From CAZUZD01 sp964624465 (lineage in GTDB: Bacteria; Planctomycetota; Planctomycetia; Isosphaerales; Isosphaeraceae): 5,635 nt of DNA. Both the position numbers and the translations under genes were made by a program. The notes below the pieces were generated by a model. That model did no database searches. It saw only the letters and a program-made list of their open reading frames with translations, and was not told where the DNA came from. How positions within the stretch are numbered: position 1 is the stretch's first letter; every line of letters starts with the position of its first letter. Positions 1 to 5,592 of the stretch are shown in pieces. Location: assembly GCA_964624465.1 (NCBI GenBank), contig CAZUZD010000377.1:1-5635 (forward strand). Direction: 5' to 3'.

Positions 1-1
1 C

Positions 2-892
2 GGAGGCGGAGGGGTGGCCAGGCCCGGGGATGGGCAGTGGGAGCAGGGTTATGCCCAGTACTACGGGGCGGCGAATACGACCGCGACTCGGCCGATCGCG
101 GGCCAGCGTCAGCGTTACTACCGTGACACGGGTGCGCCGTCGGAAGTGGGGATGGGGGGCGTACCGACCGACCCCAACAGGCCATTCCTGAACTCCTTGG
201 CGACTCCTGCGGGCTCATCCAGCGGATTCAATCCTCAGGCTTTGAACTCAATCGGCGATTACCTGAACCTCAACGTTCGGGCTACCGCCGACGACACCGT
301 CTCGGACTACCTCGAGCAGTCGGCTCGGCAAGTTGTCCTGGGCGAATACCATACCGGCACAGCAACGGCTCTAGGGACGACCGCTCAGATTGGGCTGGCC
401 TTCACCGGGTTGGATGCGGCAGCCGACATCAGGGACACAGTCCACAACGTCACTCATTGGAAGTCTACGCCTGACCATATAACCAAAACGATTTTTGGCG
501 CTGTGGCGATCTTGCCAGTCGTCGGTGGCTTCTTCAAAATTGTGGACAAATTAGGGGTAGGCGTTCACGGCCCTGGCCGGAAGATCGCCTTGGGCATTGA
601 AGGTCACCTGGATGACTTTGCCCGAGCGAATGACGCAGAATCGTGGAAGCAATTCGCCAAAGCCGATCCAATGCAGTGGAAGTCCAACTTCCTCGACGCG
701 ATGAACGATCCGAATGCCGAGGTTCTGTTCAACTTGAAGGGGGTCGATGTCTGGGGAGGCGTGACGCGAGCCTCTCGCGGGGCAGGTGGCGCGACCGATT
801 GGGAACTGCTACAGATCATGCAGAACAAGAGATGGTGGTCTCGCATCAAATGGATGAAGGACGGTGTTCAGATCATGAACCCATTCGAATAA
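2..892 (+). CDS. C-terminal part of a polymorphic toxin (pre-toxin segment plus toxin tip), 5' partial
   Basis: The reading frame is open from base 2, so this is most likely the 3' end of a longer gene; the GTG at 14 (residue 1 below) is only the first possible start in the window. Residues about 1-70 are a Gly/Pro/Tyr-rich linker. Residues about 105-182 form a helical, partly hydrophobic stretch (TGLDAAADIRDTVHN, then ILPVVGGFFKIVDKLG). That pattern is common just before the toxic domain in RHS and other polymorphic toxins and is thought to help delivery or processing. Residues about 190-292 form a compact tip with GVDVWGGVTRASRG, GGATDWELLQI and a final NPFE. I recall similar unnamed tips in polymorphic toxins but cannot assign an enzymatic activity; no HNH, deaminase or ADP-ribosyltransferase motif is evident. 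The next gene starts 15 bases after the stop, as expected for a toxin-immunity pair. No YD repeats are visible, so the carrier could be an RHS protein or another type. Base composition is lower in GC than the RHS DNA downstream. Confidence 0.75.
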   Translation, partial: GGGGVARPGDGQWEQGYAQYYGAANTTATRPIAGQRQRYYRDTGAPSEVGMGGVPTDPNRPFLNSLATPAGSSSGFNPQALNSIGDYLNLNVRATADDTVSDYLEQSARQVVLGEYHTGTATALGTTAQIGLAFTGLDAAADIRDTVHNVTHWKSTPDHITKTIFGAVAILPVVGGFFKIVDKLGVGVHGPGRKIALGIEGHLDDFARANDAESWKQFAKADPMQWKSNFLDAMNDPNAEVLFNLKGVDVWGGVTRASRGAGGATDWELLQIMQNKRWWSRIKWMKDGVQIMNPFE

Positions 893-907
893 CTCAAGGA
901 CAGCACA

Positions 908-1300
908 ATGCAGTTCAGCTCCGACCGCAGCTTCCGGCTTTGGGACTTTAGCGTCAGCCACAAGCAAATGCTGTTACGCAGCCCGAGGTCTCCCGATGTC
1001 GCGATGAACGTCGACATCGTGCTCTGGGGCGTCGAATATCTCGACTTGGCAACGTCCCTCCAAGGGCTAACGATCGTCTCGCCAACCCGCGAGGATGTTG
1101 CACGGGCTTGTCAGGCGATGGGGGACAACGTCGACCCTTCGCATGTCCACTGTTTCGCGTCAGAAGGTCGACGCTTCGTTGTGGTCGCCGCCGGATATAA
1201 GGTCCTGAGAAACGCCCTTGATATCTTCGAATCCAGCCTGGAGCATTTCGCGGGGACTGATCCGTCGAGGGATTTGGGCGAGGTCCTCGCTCACTCATGA
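908..1300 (+). CDS. Probable cognate immunity protein
   Basis: This encodes 130 residues with no signal peptide or membrane segment, so a cytoplasmic protein is expected. An AAGGA at 896-900 lies 7 bases before the ATG and supports this start. Only 15 bases separate it from the toxin stop, so the two genes are probably co-transcribed. Sequence features include an N-terminal FRLWDFSVSHKQMLLRSP segment, VDIVLWGVEYLDL, and FVVVAAGYKVLRNALDIFESSLE near the C-terminus. These alternate beta strands and helices, as in small alpha/beta immunity proteins. By position and size it should bind and neutralise the tip encoded just upstream; this is inferred from cassette architecture and not from a named family. 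It ends 17 bases before the terminal repeat of an IS66 remnant, so the gene itself is undamaged. Confidence 0.65.
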   Translation: MQFSSDRSFRLWDFSVSHKQMLLRSPRSPDVAMNVDIVLWGVEYLDLATSLQGLTIVSPTREDVARACQAMGDNVDPSHVHCFASEGRRFVVVAAGYKVLRNALDIFESSLEHFAGTDPSRDLGEVLAHS

Positions 1301-1317
1301 ACGGGGCCACGGCGTGG

Positions 1318-1332
1318 GTAAGCGTGGCTTAC
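1318..1332. repeat. Probable IS66-type terminal repeat / short hairpin
   Basis: GTAAGC-GTG-GCTTAC is a perfect 6-bp palindrome with a 3-base loop. IS66-family ends typically start with GTAA, and this one sits just outside the stop codon (1329-1331, minus strand) of an IS66 transposase fragment, so it probably marks the right end of that old element. The matching far end is not in the window. As RNA it could also fold as a small hairpin after the immunity gene, but there is no T-run to make it a clear terminator. Confidence 0.5.
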
Positions 1333-1544
1333 CCGACAAGGGCCGTCGTACCCTCGACCGCGAGGAGCAATGGAACCTCCGTCCCGAGGAGGCGAGCCCG
1401 ATGGCACCGAGTGAGACACTCCAGAACGCGCCGCCTCTGCTGCCGGCATGTCGCGACCGCCGACAGCATTCGCTCCACGAACCGGCTGCCCGCCTCGCTT
1501 TCGGTCCCGACACTAATCCGACGCCAGATCACGGCATGCCTCAA
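1329..1544 (-). pseudogene. IS66-family transposase (TnpC), C-terminal remnant
   Basis: Read on the minus strand, this gives 71 uninterrupted residues beginning LRHAVIWRRISVGTESEAGS and continuing RFVERMLSAVATCRQQ and RRVLECLTRC, then ending at a TAA. The block [A]LRHAVIWRK-S-FGT-SE-GSRFVER-L-VATCRQQGRNVL-YLT is the conserved C-terminus of IS66-type transposases as I know them. Everything before LRHAV is missing: homology stops exactly at the inverted repeat of the neighbouring insertion sequence, and the preceding Glu codon comes from that repeat. It is therefore a dead fragment of roughly the last 70 residues of a protein normally of about 450-550. It lies opposite in direction to the toxin-immunity genes. 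Confidence 0.8.
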
Positions 1545-1565
1545 CTCGACTGATGCCAATTTCGT
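1545..1565 (+). repeat. Left inverted repeat of the insertion sequence
   Basis: The sequence begins CTCGACTGATGCCAATTTCG and is the exact reverse complement of bases 2981-3001 over 21 bases. The match breaks at the next inward base. The outer bases include the self-complementary TCGA, which may be a target duplication rather than part of the repeat. Confidence 0.9.
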
Positions 1566-1636
1566 GGGCCCGCCCCGGTGGTAACCTGAGGGGTTGCTGA
1601 AGCACCTCGAGGACACCAACCGGGGACGGACCCGCC

Positions 1637-2974
1637 ATGATCCTACCACCCGAGGCTCTGCCGCTGCTCGATGCCTTCACGCCGGCTTTCACCCAGCCTA
1701 CCTTCCGGCGGTTCCGCCTCCTCTTGGTCGCCGCGATTCTCACCCACGGCCGACACACCATCGCCAATCTGCTGCGCACCCTCGGCCGCCTCGCCAAGGG
1801 CCATCGCACCGACTACCAACGGGTTCTCTCCCGGGCGCGCTGGTCGGGCCTGCAGCTGGGCTGCATCCTCGCCGGCTGTCTCCTGGAGCGACTCGTTCCC
1901 GAGGGACCGGTACTCCTGGTCGGCGACGACACCGTCGACGGCCACCCCGGTACGCACGTTTACGGCAAGGCCCGACACCGCGACCCGGTCCGCTCCTCGC
2001 ACGCCTACACCGCCTGGAAGTACGGCCACCGCTGGGTCGTCCTCGCCCTGCTCGTCCGATTCCCGTTGGCGGGCCGCCCCTGGGCGCTACCCGTGCTAGT
2101 CGACCTGTACCTGTCTGAGCCGGACAACCGACGGCGCGGCCGGCCACACCGCACGCCGGCGCAGCGGATGTGCCGCTTGCTCCGGCTGCTGCTGCTCCGC
2201 TTTCCGGACCGCCAGTTCGTGTTCGTGGGCGACAGCGCCTACGGTACTCATGAGGTCGCCCGCTTCGTCCACCGGCACCGCGAACGGCTGACGCTGATCA
2301 GCAAGCTACACCCGGAGGCCAACCTGTTCGAGCCGCCTCCGCCGTACTGCGGTCTGGGCCGGCCCCGCGTCAAGGGCGCCCGGCGGCCCAAGCCCCGCGA
2401 GGCTGTGGCATCGGCCGCCCTGCGACGCCGGCTGACGGTGGGCTGGTATGGCGGTGGCACCCGACGCGTCGAGGTCGTCACCGGGACCGGGCACTGGTAC
2501 AAGGCCGGCCACGGGCTGGTGCCGATCCGCTGGGTGTTCGTCCAGGACCGGGCGGGTACGCACCGTGACGAGTATTTCTACACGACCGACCCACGCATGG
2601 GGACGGCTTCGATCGTGACCCGGTATGCCGGCCGCTGGAACCTCGAATGCACGTTCCAGGAGAGCCGGGCCCACCTGCGTTCCGAGACGACCCGGGGTCG
2701 GAGTCGCCCGACCGTGGTGCGGGCGACTCCATGCCTGCTCGGGCTGTACTCGGTGGTGGCCCTGCTCTACGACGCCCTGCCGGCGACGGCCCGGGTCGGT
2801 GGGGTGGACTGGCCGGGCAAGTCGATCGTGGCGTTCTCGGATGCCCTGTGCGCCGTGCGCCTGAGGCTCTGGTCCGAGACGGTATTTCGAGAGGCGGGAA
2901 TCGGACCGGGTCTCGAAAAACTCCCGGAGGCGGTGCGAGATCTCCTCTGCACGGCCCTCGCCTCGGCCGCATAG
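1637..2974 (+). CDS. DDE transposase of the IS4/IS701-like element
   Basis: This 445-residue protein cuts and joins the element ends by metal-dependent RNase H-fold chemistry. Visible catalytic positions: VGDDTVDG at residues 95-102 (first Asp, D97 or D98), VGDSAYG at 197-203 (second Asp, D199), and Y330-x2-R333-x3-E337-x6-R344. The last is the Y-R-E-K type signature of the IS4 superfamily, with Arg in place of the final Lys. The segment around KARHRDPVRSSHAYTAWKYG (residues 111-130) is characteristic of the DDE_5/IS701-like group. Length is normal for that group and no frameshift or internal stop is present. The ATG is preceded by a purine-rich GGGGACGGA at 1622-1630, a modest ribosome site. 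The stop lies only 6 bases before the right inverted repeat, a compact layout typical of insertion sequences. The exact family (IS701 or a relative) is less certain than the catalytic class. Confidence 0.9.
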   Translation: MILPPEALPLLDAFTPAFTQPTFRRFRLLLVAAILTHGRHTIANLLRTLGRLAKGHRTDYQRVLSRARWSGLQLGCILAGCLLERLVPEGPVLLVGDDTVDGHPGTHVYGKARHRDPVRSSHAYTAWKYGHRWVVLALLVRFPLAGRPWALPVLVDLYLSEPDNRRRGRPHRTPAQRMCRLLRLLLLRFPDRQFVFVGDSAYGTHEVARFVHRHRERLTLISKLHPEANLFEPPPPYCGLGRPRVKGARRPKPREAVASAALRRRLTVGWYGGGTRRVEVVTGTGHWYKAGHGLVPIRWVFVQDRAGTHRDEYFYTTDPRMGTASIVTRYAGRWNLECTFQESRAHLRSETTRGRSRPTVVRATPCLLGLYSVVALLYDALPATARVGGVDWPGKSIVAFSDALCAVRLRLWSETVFREAGIGPGLEKLPEAVRDLLCTALASAA

Positions 2975-2980
2975 CTCATT

Positions 2981-3001
2981 ACGAAATTGGCATCAGTCGA
3001 G
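2981..3001 (-). repeat. Right inverted repeat of the insertion sequence
   Basis: This is a perfect 21-base reverse complement of 1545-1565, starting 6 bases after the transposase stop codon. The last five bases (TCGAG) overlap the palindrome that makes the exact element boundary ambiguous. Confidence 0.9.
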
Positions 3002-3071
3002 CTCAGAGCAAGCGAAAGACGCTGGAACCTACTTAACGCCAGGGAAAAACAGCATGCCTTCGATTATATAG
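3000..3071 (+). pseudogene. Possible C-terminal tail of a second toxin, cut by the insertion sequence
   Basis: Immediately outside the right inverted repeat, one frame reads about 23 residues (SSEQAKDAG, then TYLTPGKNSMPSII) and stops at TAG 3069-3071. An immunity-like gene begins 49 bases later, the spacing seen between a toxin tip and its partner. The composition is not GC-rich, like the other toxin-associated DNA here. I do not recognise the fragment as a named family, and a stretch this short can be open by chance, so this call rests mainly on position. If real, the rest of the toxin gene was lost, because the other side of the insertion sequence is IS66 DNA and not toxin. Confidence 0.3.
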
Positions 3072-3120
3072 TCGACAGGGGGGGTGATCCATTCCTCTAT
3101 CTACATCTCAGAGGTGGTCG

Positions 3121-3369
3121 ATGACAGAGGATCAAGTTGTCAAGATCGCGACCGCATTCTTGCAGAAGAAACGGTCGGTAACGCTCCCGATTCTGGGTGT
3201 ACGGTATCGCCCCGCAGCGGAAGCCTTTGACCCGGATTTGGCGCGGAACTGCTGGTTCGTCTCCTTCGATCTACGGGAGCCCGGCGCTAAGTTCGTGCAG
3301 GATCCTTGCACGATCACTGTCGAGGTCGACGCATCGTCTGGCAAGCCTTCTTTTTTCGGAGATCTGTAA
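3121..3369 (+). CDS. Small immunity-like protein, probably orphaned
   Basis: This encodes 82 residues, predicted cytoplasmic. A GAGG at 3111-3114 sits 6 bases before the ATG, a good ribosome site. The layout is an N-terminal helix (TEDQVVKIATAFLQKKR), a strand with LPILGVRYRPA, a central CWFVSFDL, and a C-terminal CTITVEVDASSGKPSFF. A helix followed by W-[FV]-V-S-F and then a '-I-V-D-x-x-[ST]-G-' turn is reminiscent of small immunity proteins of the Imm35/YrhB kind, but the match is only by eye. It follows a possible decapitated toxin tail and directly precedes an RHS fragment, which fits an immunity gene kept after loss of its toxin. Such orphans can protect against kin or neighbours that still carry the toxin. 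Its GC is moderate (53% in the hand-counted line 3301-3360) against about 75% in the RHS line 3481-3540. Confidence 0.5.
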   Translation: MTEDQVVKIATAFLQKKRSVTLPILGVRYRPAAEAFDPDLARNCWFVSFDLREPGAKFVQDPCTITVEVDASSGKPSFFGDL

Positions 3370-3410
3370 CTGGCATCGTACAATACAGCCAAATTCCCAA
3401 TGGCGCACTT

Positions 3411-4484
3411 TTCGCGTTCACGCTGACCGCGACGTACGACGCCGCGGACCGCCGCACCGGCCTGGCCGACACCCGGGGCGGCCTGGCCACATACGGCTAC
3501 GACGGGGCCGGCCGCATGACCTCGGCGAGCCTGGTCGCGGGCGGCGTTGCCGGGCCCGCCGTGACGCTGGGCTACGACGCCAACGACCGGCTCACCGACA
3601 TCGGCCGCCGCGTCGGCACGACGGGCCGCTCGATCTTGAGCCGCCTGACCTACGACGCCGCCGGCCGGCTGATCACGATCGAGCACGCCGACTCGGCCGA
3701 CACGGCGTGGGGCGGCGACACGCCGCTGGCGGGCTTCGAGGACACCCTGGACGCCGCCGGCCGGGTCACCAGCACCATCGGCACGAACCGGACCGGCGGC
3801 AACGAGACCCGCTCGTACGGGTACGATGCCGCCGGCCAGATCCTGTCGCAGGCCGTCACCGGCCAGGCGACCACGTCGTTCGCCTACGACGCCGCCGGCA
3901 ACCGGACGAGCGGCACGACGATCCAGGGCGGCAACCGGCTGGCCGAGGACGCCACCTACCGGTACGCGTACGACGCCGAGGGGAACCTGACCCGGCGCGA
4001 GGAGAAGGCGAGCCCGCGGGTCCGCGAGTACGCCTGGGACCACCGCAACCGGCTGACGACCGTCACCGACCGCGACACGGCCACGGGCCCGGTCACGCAG
4101 CAGGTGAGCTTCGTCTACGACGCCTTCGACCGGCGGGTCGGCAAGATCGTCGACGCCGACGGGGCCGGGCCACTGGCGGCCACGAAGCGCTGGACGATGT
4201 ACGACGGCCAGGACGCCTACGCCGACCTGGACGGCGCCGGTGCCGTCCAGAGCCGCTACCTGCACGGCCCGGCGGTGGACCTGCTGCTGGCGCGGCTCGA
4301 CGCCGACACCACCGCGACGTGGTACCTGCCCGATCGCATGGGCTCGACGCGGGCCCTGACCCGGATCGGCTCGACCTCGGCGCAGGTGCTGGACCGCATC
4401 GACTACGACGCCTTCGGCACGGCCAGCGAGAGCGCGCCCTCGGCCGGGGACCGGTTCAAGTTCACGGGGCGGGAGTACGACTGA
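3411..4484 (+). pseudogene. RHS/YD-repeat protein fragment, both ends missing
   Basis: The translated frame carries serial YD repeats: ATYDAADRRTGL, YGYDGAGRMTS, LGYDANDRLTD, LTYDAAGRLIT, YGYDAAGQILS, FAYDAAGNRTS, YAYDAEGNLTR, YAWDHRNRLTTVTD and FVYDAFDRRVG. It then continues through the conserved shell end YLHGPAVDLLLAR, TWYLPDRMGSTRALT, DYDAFG and DRFKFTGREYD. In intact RHS proteins these strands form the cocoon that encloses the C-terminal toxin, and FTGREYD is followed by a [A]ETGLYYYRARYYDP block ending the core. Here the frame stops right after GREYD because an IS3 element begins there, so the core-closing block and any toxin tip are gone. The 5' part is also missing: homology fades near 3411, about 40 bases after an unrelated small gene, with no proper start or ribosome site. 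The same frame is open back to a TTG at 3306, but that part overlaps the upstream gene and does not look like RHS. Confidence 0.9.
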
Positions 4485-4526
4485 CCTGCTCCCCGTAGGT
4501 TGGTCTATCTGGTATGAGAGTCATTC

Positions 4527-4542
4527 TGGCCCGGGAGGGCCA
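4527..4542 (+). promoter_or_regulatory. Hairpin just before the orfA ribosome site
   Basis: TGGCCC-GGGA-GGGCCA is a perfect 6-bp GC-rich stem with a 4-base loop. It ends at the first A of the AAAGGA ribosome site (4542-4547), 9 bases before the orfA ATG. Hairpins in this position of insertion sequences can block ribosome access on transcripts reading in from outside, limiting transposase synthesis. That role is inferred; only the palindrome is seen. Confidence 0.4.
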
Positions 4543-4556
4543 AAGGACTCCTCACC

Positions 4557-4835
4557 ATGAAGCGCATCCGCCATACGCCCGAGCAGATCATTCGCAAGCT
4601 GCGTGAGGCCGACACCGAGCCGACCAAGGGCACGGCCCTGTCTGACATCTGTAAAGCCCTGGGCGTGTCGGAAACCACCTACCATCGCTGGCGAAATCAG
4701 TTCGGCGGCATCAAGGCCGATGAGATGAAGCGGCTCAGGGAGCTGGAGAAGGAGAACGCCCGGCTCAAGGCCCTGGTCGTCGAACTGACCCTCGACAAGG
4801 CGACCCTCAGGGAGGCGGCCCGGGGAAACTCGTGA
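4557..4835 (+). CDS. IS3-family transposase OrfA
   Basis: This encodes 92 residues, the normal size for OrfA of the IS3 family. Residues about 26-47 (ALSDICKALGVSETTYHRWR) form the helix-turn-helix that binds the element ends. They are followed by FGG and a leucine zipper with heptad leucines L63, L70, L77 and L84, used for OrfA/OrfAB multimerisation. AAAGGA at 4542-4547 is the ribosome site. The stop TGA (4833-4835) overlaps a GTG at 4832 that would start orfB (GTGA overlap), so the pair was probably translationally coupled. OrfB is destroyed, so OrfA is left as a DNA-binding protein without a catalytic partner in this copy. It could still inhibit transposition of related intact copies, which is inference from IS3 biology. 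Confidence 0.9.
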   Translation: MKRIRHTPEQIIRKLREADTEPTKGTALSDICKALGVSETTYHRWRNQFGGIKADEMKRLRELEKENARLKALVVELTLDKATLREAARGNS

Positions 4836-4870
4836 GCCCGGCCCGGAGACGGGAGGCGGTCGCCCGTGTG
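4832..4870 (+). pseudogene. IS3-family transposase orfB, 5' scrap
   Basis: Starting at the GTG that overlaps the orfA stop, 13 codons read (M)SPARRREAVARV, matching the usual start of OrfB in related IS3 elements (SPARRR-AV-HVRR...). The expected continuation (-LGVSERRACR-) does not follow. The frame instead runs uninterrupted into the next gene, creating a chimeric 143-codon frame. None of the DDE catalytic domain is present. Confidence 0.65.
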
Positions 4871-4876
4871 GGCACC

Positions 4877-5263
4877 ATGCGACCGAGGCACGCGGACGTC
4901 TTGGCTTCGACGGGGTTCGACGGCGAGGTGGACGAGTTCCGTTGGGTGCTGGCCGAGGTTAAAGCCGAGCTCTACCCCGACGTGACCGACGAAGAGCTGA
5001 GCTACACGCGAGACGAGGCGGCCGAGTTCTGCAAGGAGGTACGGTCCCGGCTCAAGGCCCCGAAATTGACCCGCGTTTCCATCCTGCGGAGGCTCGTCTC
5101 ACTCAGGAATCACGGGTGGGCCAAGAAGCGGGAGGCGGCCGTCAACGCCCAGCCCAGGTCTCACTCTGAGTGGACTCGATTCGGGGCCAAGCGCACACCT
5201 GAAACGTCGGTCCCGACGCTGATAACCGTCGATGCAGTTGCCTCGGGCTTAAAGATGGAGTAG
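4877..5263 (+). CDS. Hypothetical protein fused in frame to IS3 orfB scrap
   Basis: I do not recognise this gene. From the ATG at 4877 it encodes 128 residues. A central, probably helical block (residues about 16-80) reads VDEFRWVLAEVKAELYP, TDEELSYTRDEAAEFCKEVR and LTRVSILRRLVSLRNHG. The 'LYP..TDEEL....EA..FC..VR' layout feels like small hypothetical proteins of planctomycetes, but I cannot name a family. The C-terminal 45 residues are polar and look disordered. There is no convincing ribosome site before 4877. The frame is open back to the GTG at 4832, so it may now be translated by coupling to IS3 orfA as a 143-residue chimera, or it may have lost its own 5' end. No transmembrane or signal segment is seen. 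The next gene follows 5 bases after the stop. Confidence 0.55.
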   Translation: MRPRHADVLASTGFDGEVDEFRWVLAEVKAELYPDVTDEELSYTRDEAAEFCKEVRSRLKAPKLTRVSILRRLVSLRNHGWAKKREAAVNAQPRSHSEWTRFGAKRTPETSVPTLITVDAVASGLKME

Positions 5264-5268
5264 TTAGC

Positions 5269-5592
5269 ATGGCCGAGCAGGAGACACACCGGCTCCCCAG
5301 TGGCGAGGAGCAGTCTGCTTGCTGGTGCGGTTGCGGCGGGGCCACGAAGTCCCGCTTCGTGCGTGGGCACGACGCAAAGTTTCACGGCTTGGCAAAGAAG
5401 GTCGCTCGCGGCCAGACCGCAATACCAGAAGCGTTCGTCCACGACGACGCCAAGGCTGACTTCCTAAGGCACCACGACGCCGAAAAGGCCGCGATGGAAG
5501 TCAAGGCGGCGGAGGAGGCCGCGAAGGTGGGGGCGACGACCGAGCCTTCTTTCACGAAGCCCCCGAGAGAGGGGCGTGTTAGAACTGGTTGA
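5269..5592 (+). CDS. Hypothetical protein with a Cys-rich CxCGCG...GHDAK motif
   Basis: This encodes 107 residues with no membrane or signal segment. A GGAG at 5257-5260 lies 8 bases before the ATG and inside the end of the previous gene; with only 5 bases between the genes, co-transcription is likely. Residues 18-38 carry CWCGCGG-TKSRFVRGHDAK-HG. Three cysteines plus a following His and Asp in such a short span suggest a small metal-binding knuckle, and similar C-x-C-G-C-G...F-x-x-G-H-D-A motifs occur in small actinobacterial, phage and planctomycete proteins of unknown role. The second half (about 60-90) is rich in Ala, Glu, Lys and His (FLRHHDAEKAAMEVKAAEEA), probably one long helix or coiled coil. 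The tail is polar and basic. Function unknown. Confidence 0.6.
   Translation: MAEQETHRLPSGEEQSACWCGCGGATKSRFVRGHDAKFHGLAKKVARGQTAIPEAFVHDDAKADFLRHHDAEKAAMEVKAAEEAAKVGATTEPSFTKPPREGRVRTG

Larger units (their letters stand above)
1545..3001 (+). mobile_element. Complete insertion sequence, IS4/IS701-like DDE type
   Basis: This is a single-gene element bounded by perfect 21-bp inverted repeats and encoding one full-length DDE transposase. If the repeats are taken whole, it is 1457 bp with no obvious target duplication. If the palindromic TCGA at 1546-1549 and 2997-3000 is a 4-bp target duplication, the element proper is 1550-2996 (1447 bp) with 16-bp repeats. The sequence alone cannot separate these readings. 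The left flank is an IS66 scrap and the right flank is a possible toxin tail. Intact ends and an intact gene suggest recent arrival and possible mobility. Confidence 0.85.
4482..4870 (+). mobile_element. IS3-family insertion sequence, left part only
   Basis: The element starts TGACCTGCTCCCC, a typical IS3-family end beginning with TGA, directly after the RHS codon for Asp. It contains a leader with a hairpin, an intact orfA, and the first 13 codons of orfB. IS3-like sequence then stops near 4870, so the catalytic DDE part of orfB and the right end are missing. It cannot move on its own. The distal deletion joined it to unrelated DNA encoding a hypothetical protein. Confidence 0.8.

Noticed and set aside
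643..951. 102-codon frame bridging toxin and immunity genes
   Set aside because: It overlaps the end of the toxin and the start of the immunity gene in another frame, with no supporting motif.
1297..1584. Plus-strand frames between the immunity gene and the insertion sequence
   Set aside because: The minus strand of the same bases encodes a recognisable IS66 C-terminus, and the plus frames cross the inverted repeat and show no family-like motif.
1594..2118. Pro/Arg-rich plus-strand frame at the start of the transposase
   Set aside because: It is a shadow of the transposase frame, which has the DDE motifs and compact fit between inverted repeats.
3054..3075. AT-rich GATTATATAGTCGAC stretch as an attachment site or promoter
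   Set aside because: No second copy or matching -35 box is visible in the window; it is more simply the end of the possible toxin tail plus spacer.
3132..4265. Long open frame on the minus strand opposite the RHS region (377 codons)
   Set aside because: It is Arg/Ala/Gly/Val-rich low-complexity sequence typical of the antisense of GC-rich genes. The plus strand has unmistakable YD repeats over the same bases.
3197..4498. 433-codon plus-strand frame overlapping the RHS fragment
   Set aside because: It is Arg/Pro/His-rich with no motif; it is a shifted frame of the RHS repeats and crosses the end of the small immunity-like gene.
5561..5576. CCCC-GAGAGA-GGGG stem near the end of the last gene as a terminator
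   Set aside because: The stem is only 4 bp, lies inside the coding frame and has no following T-run.
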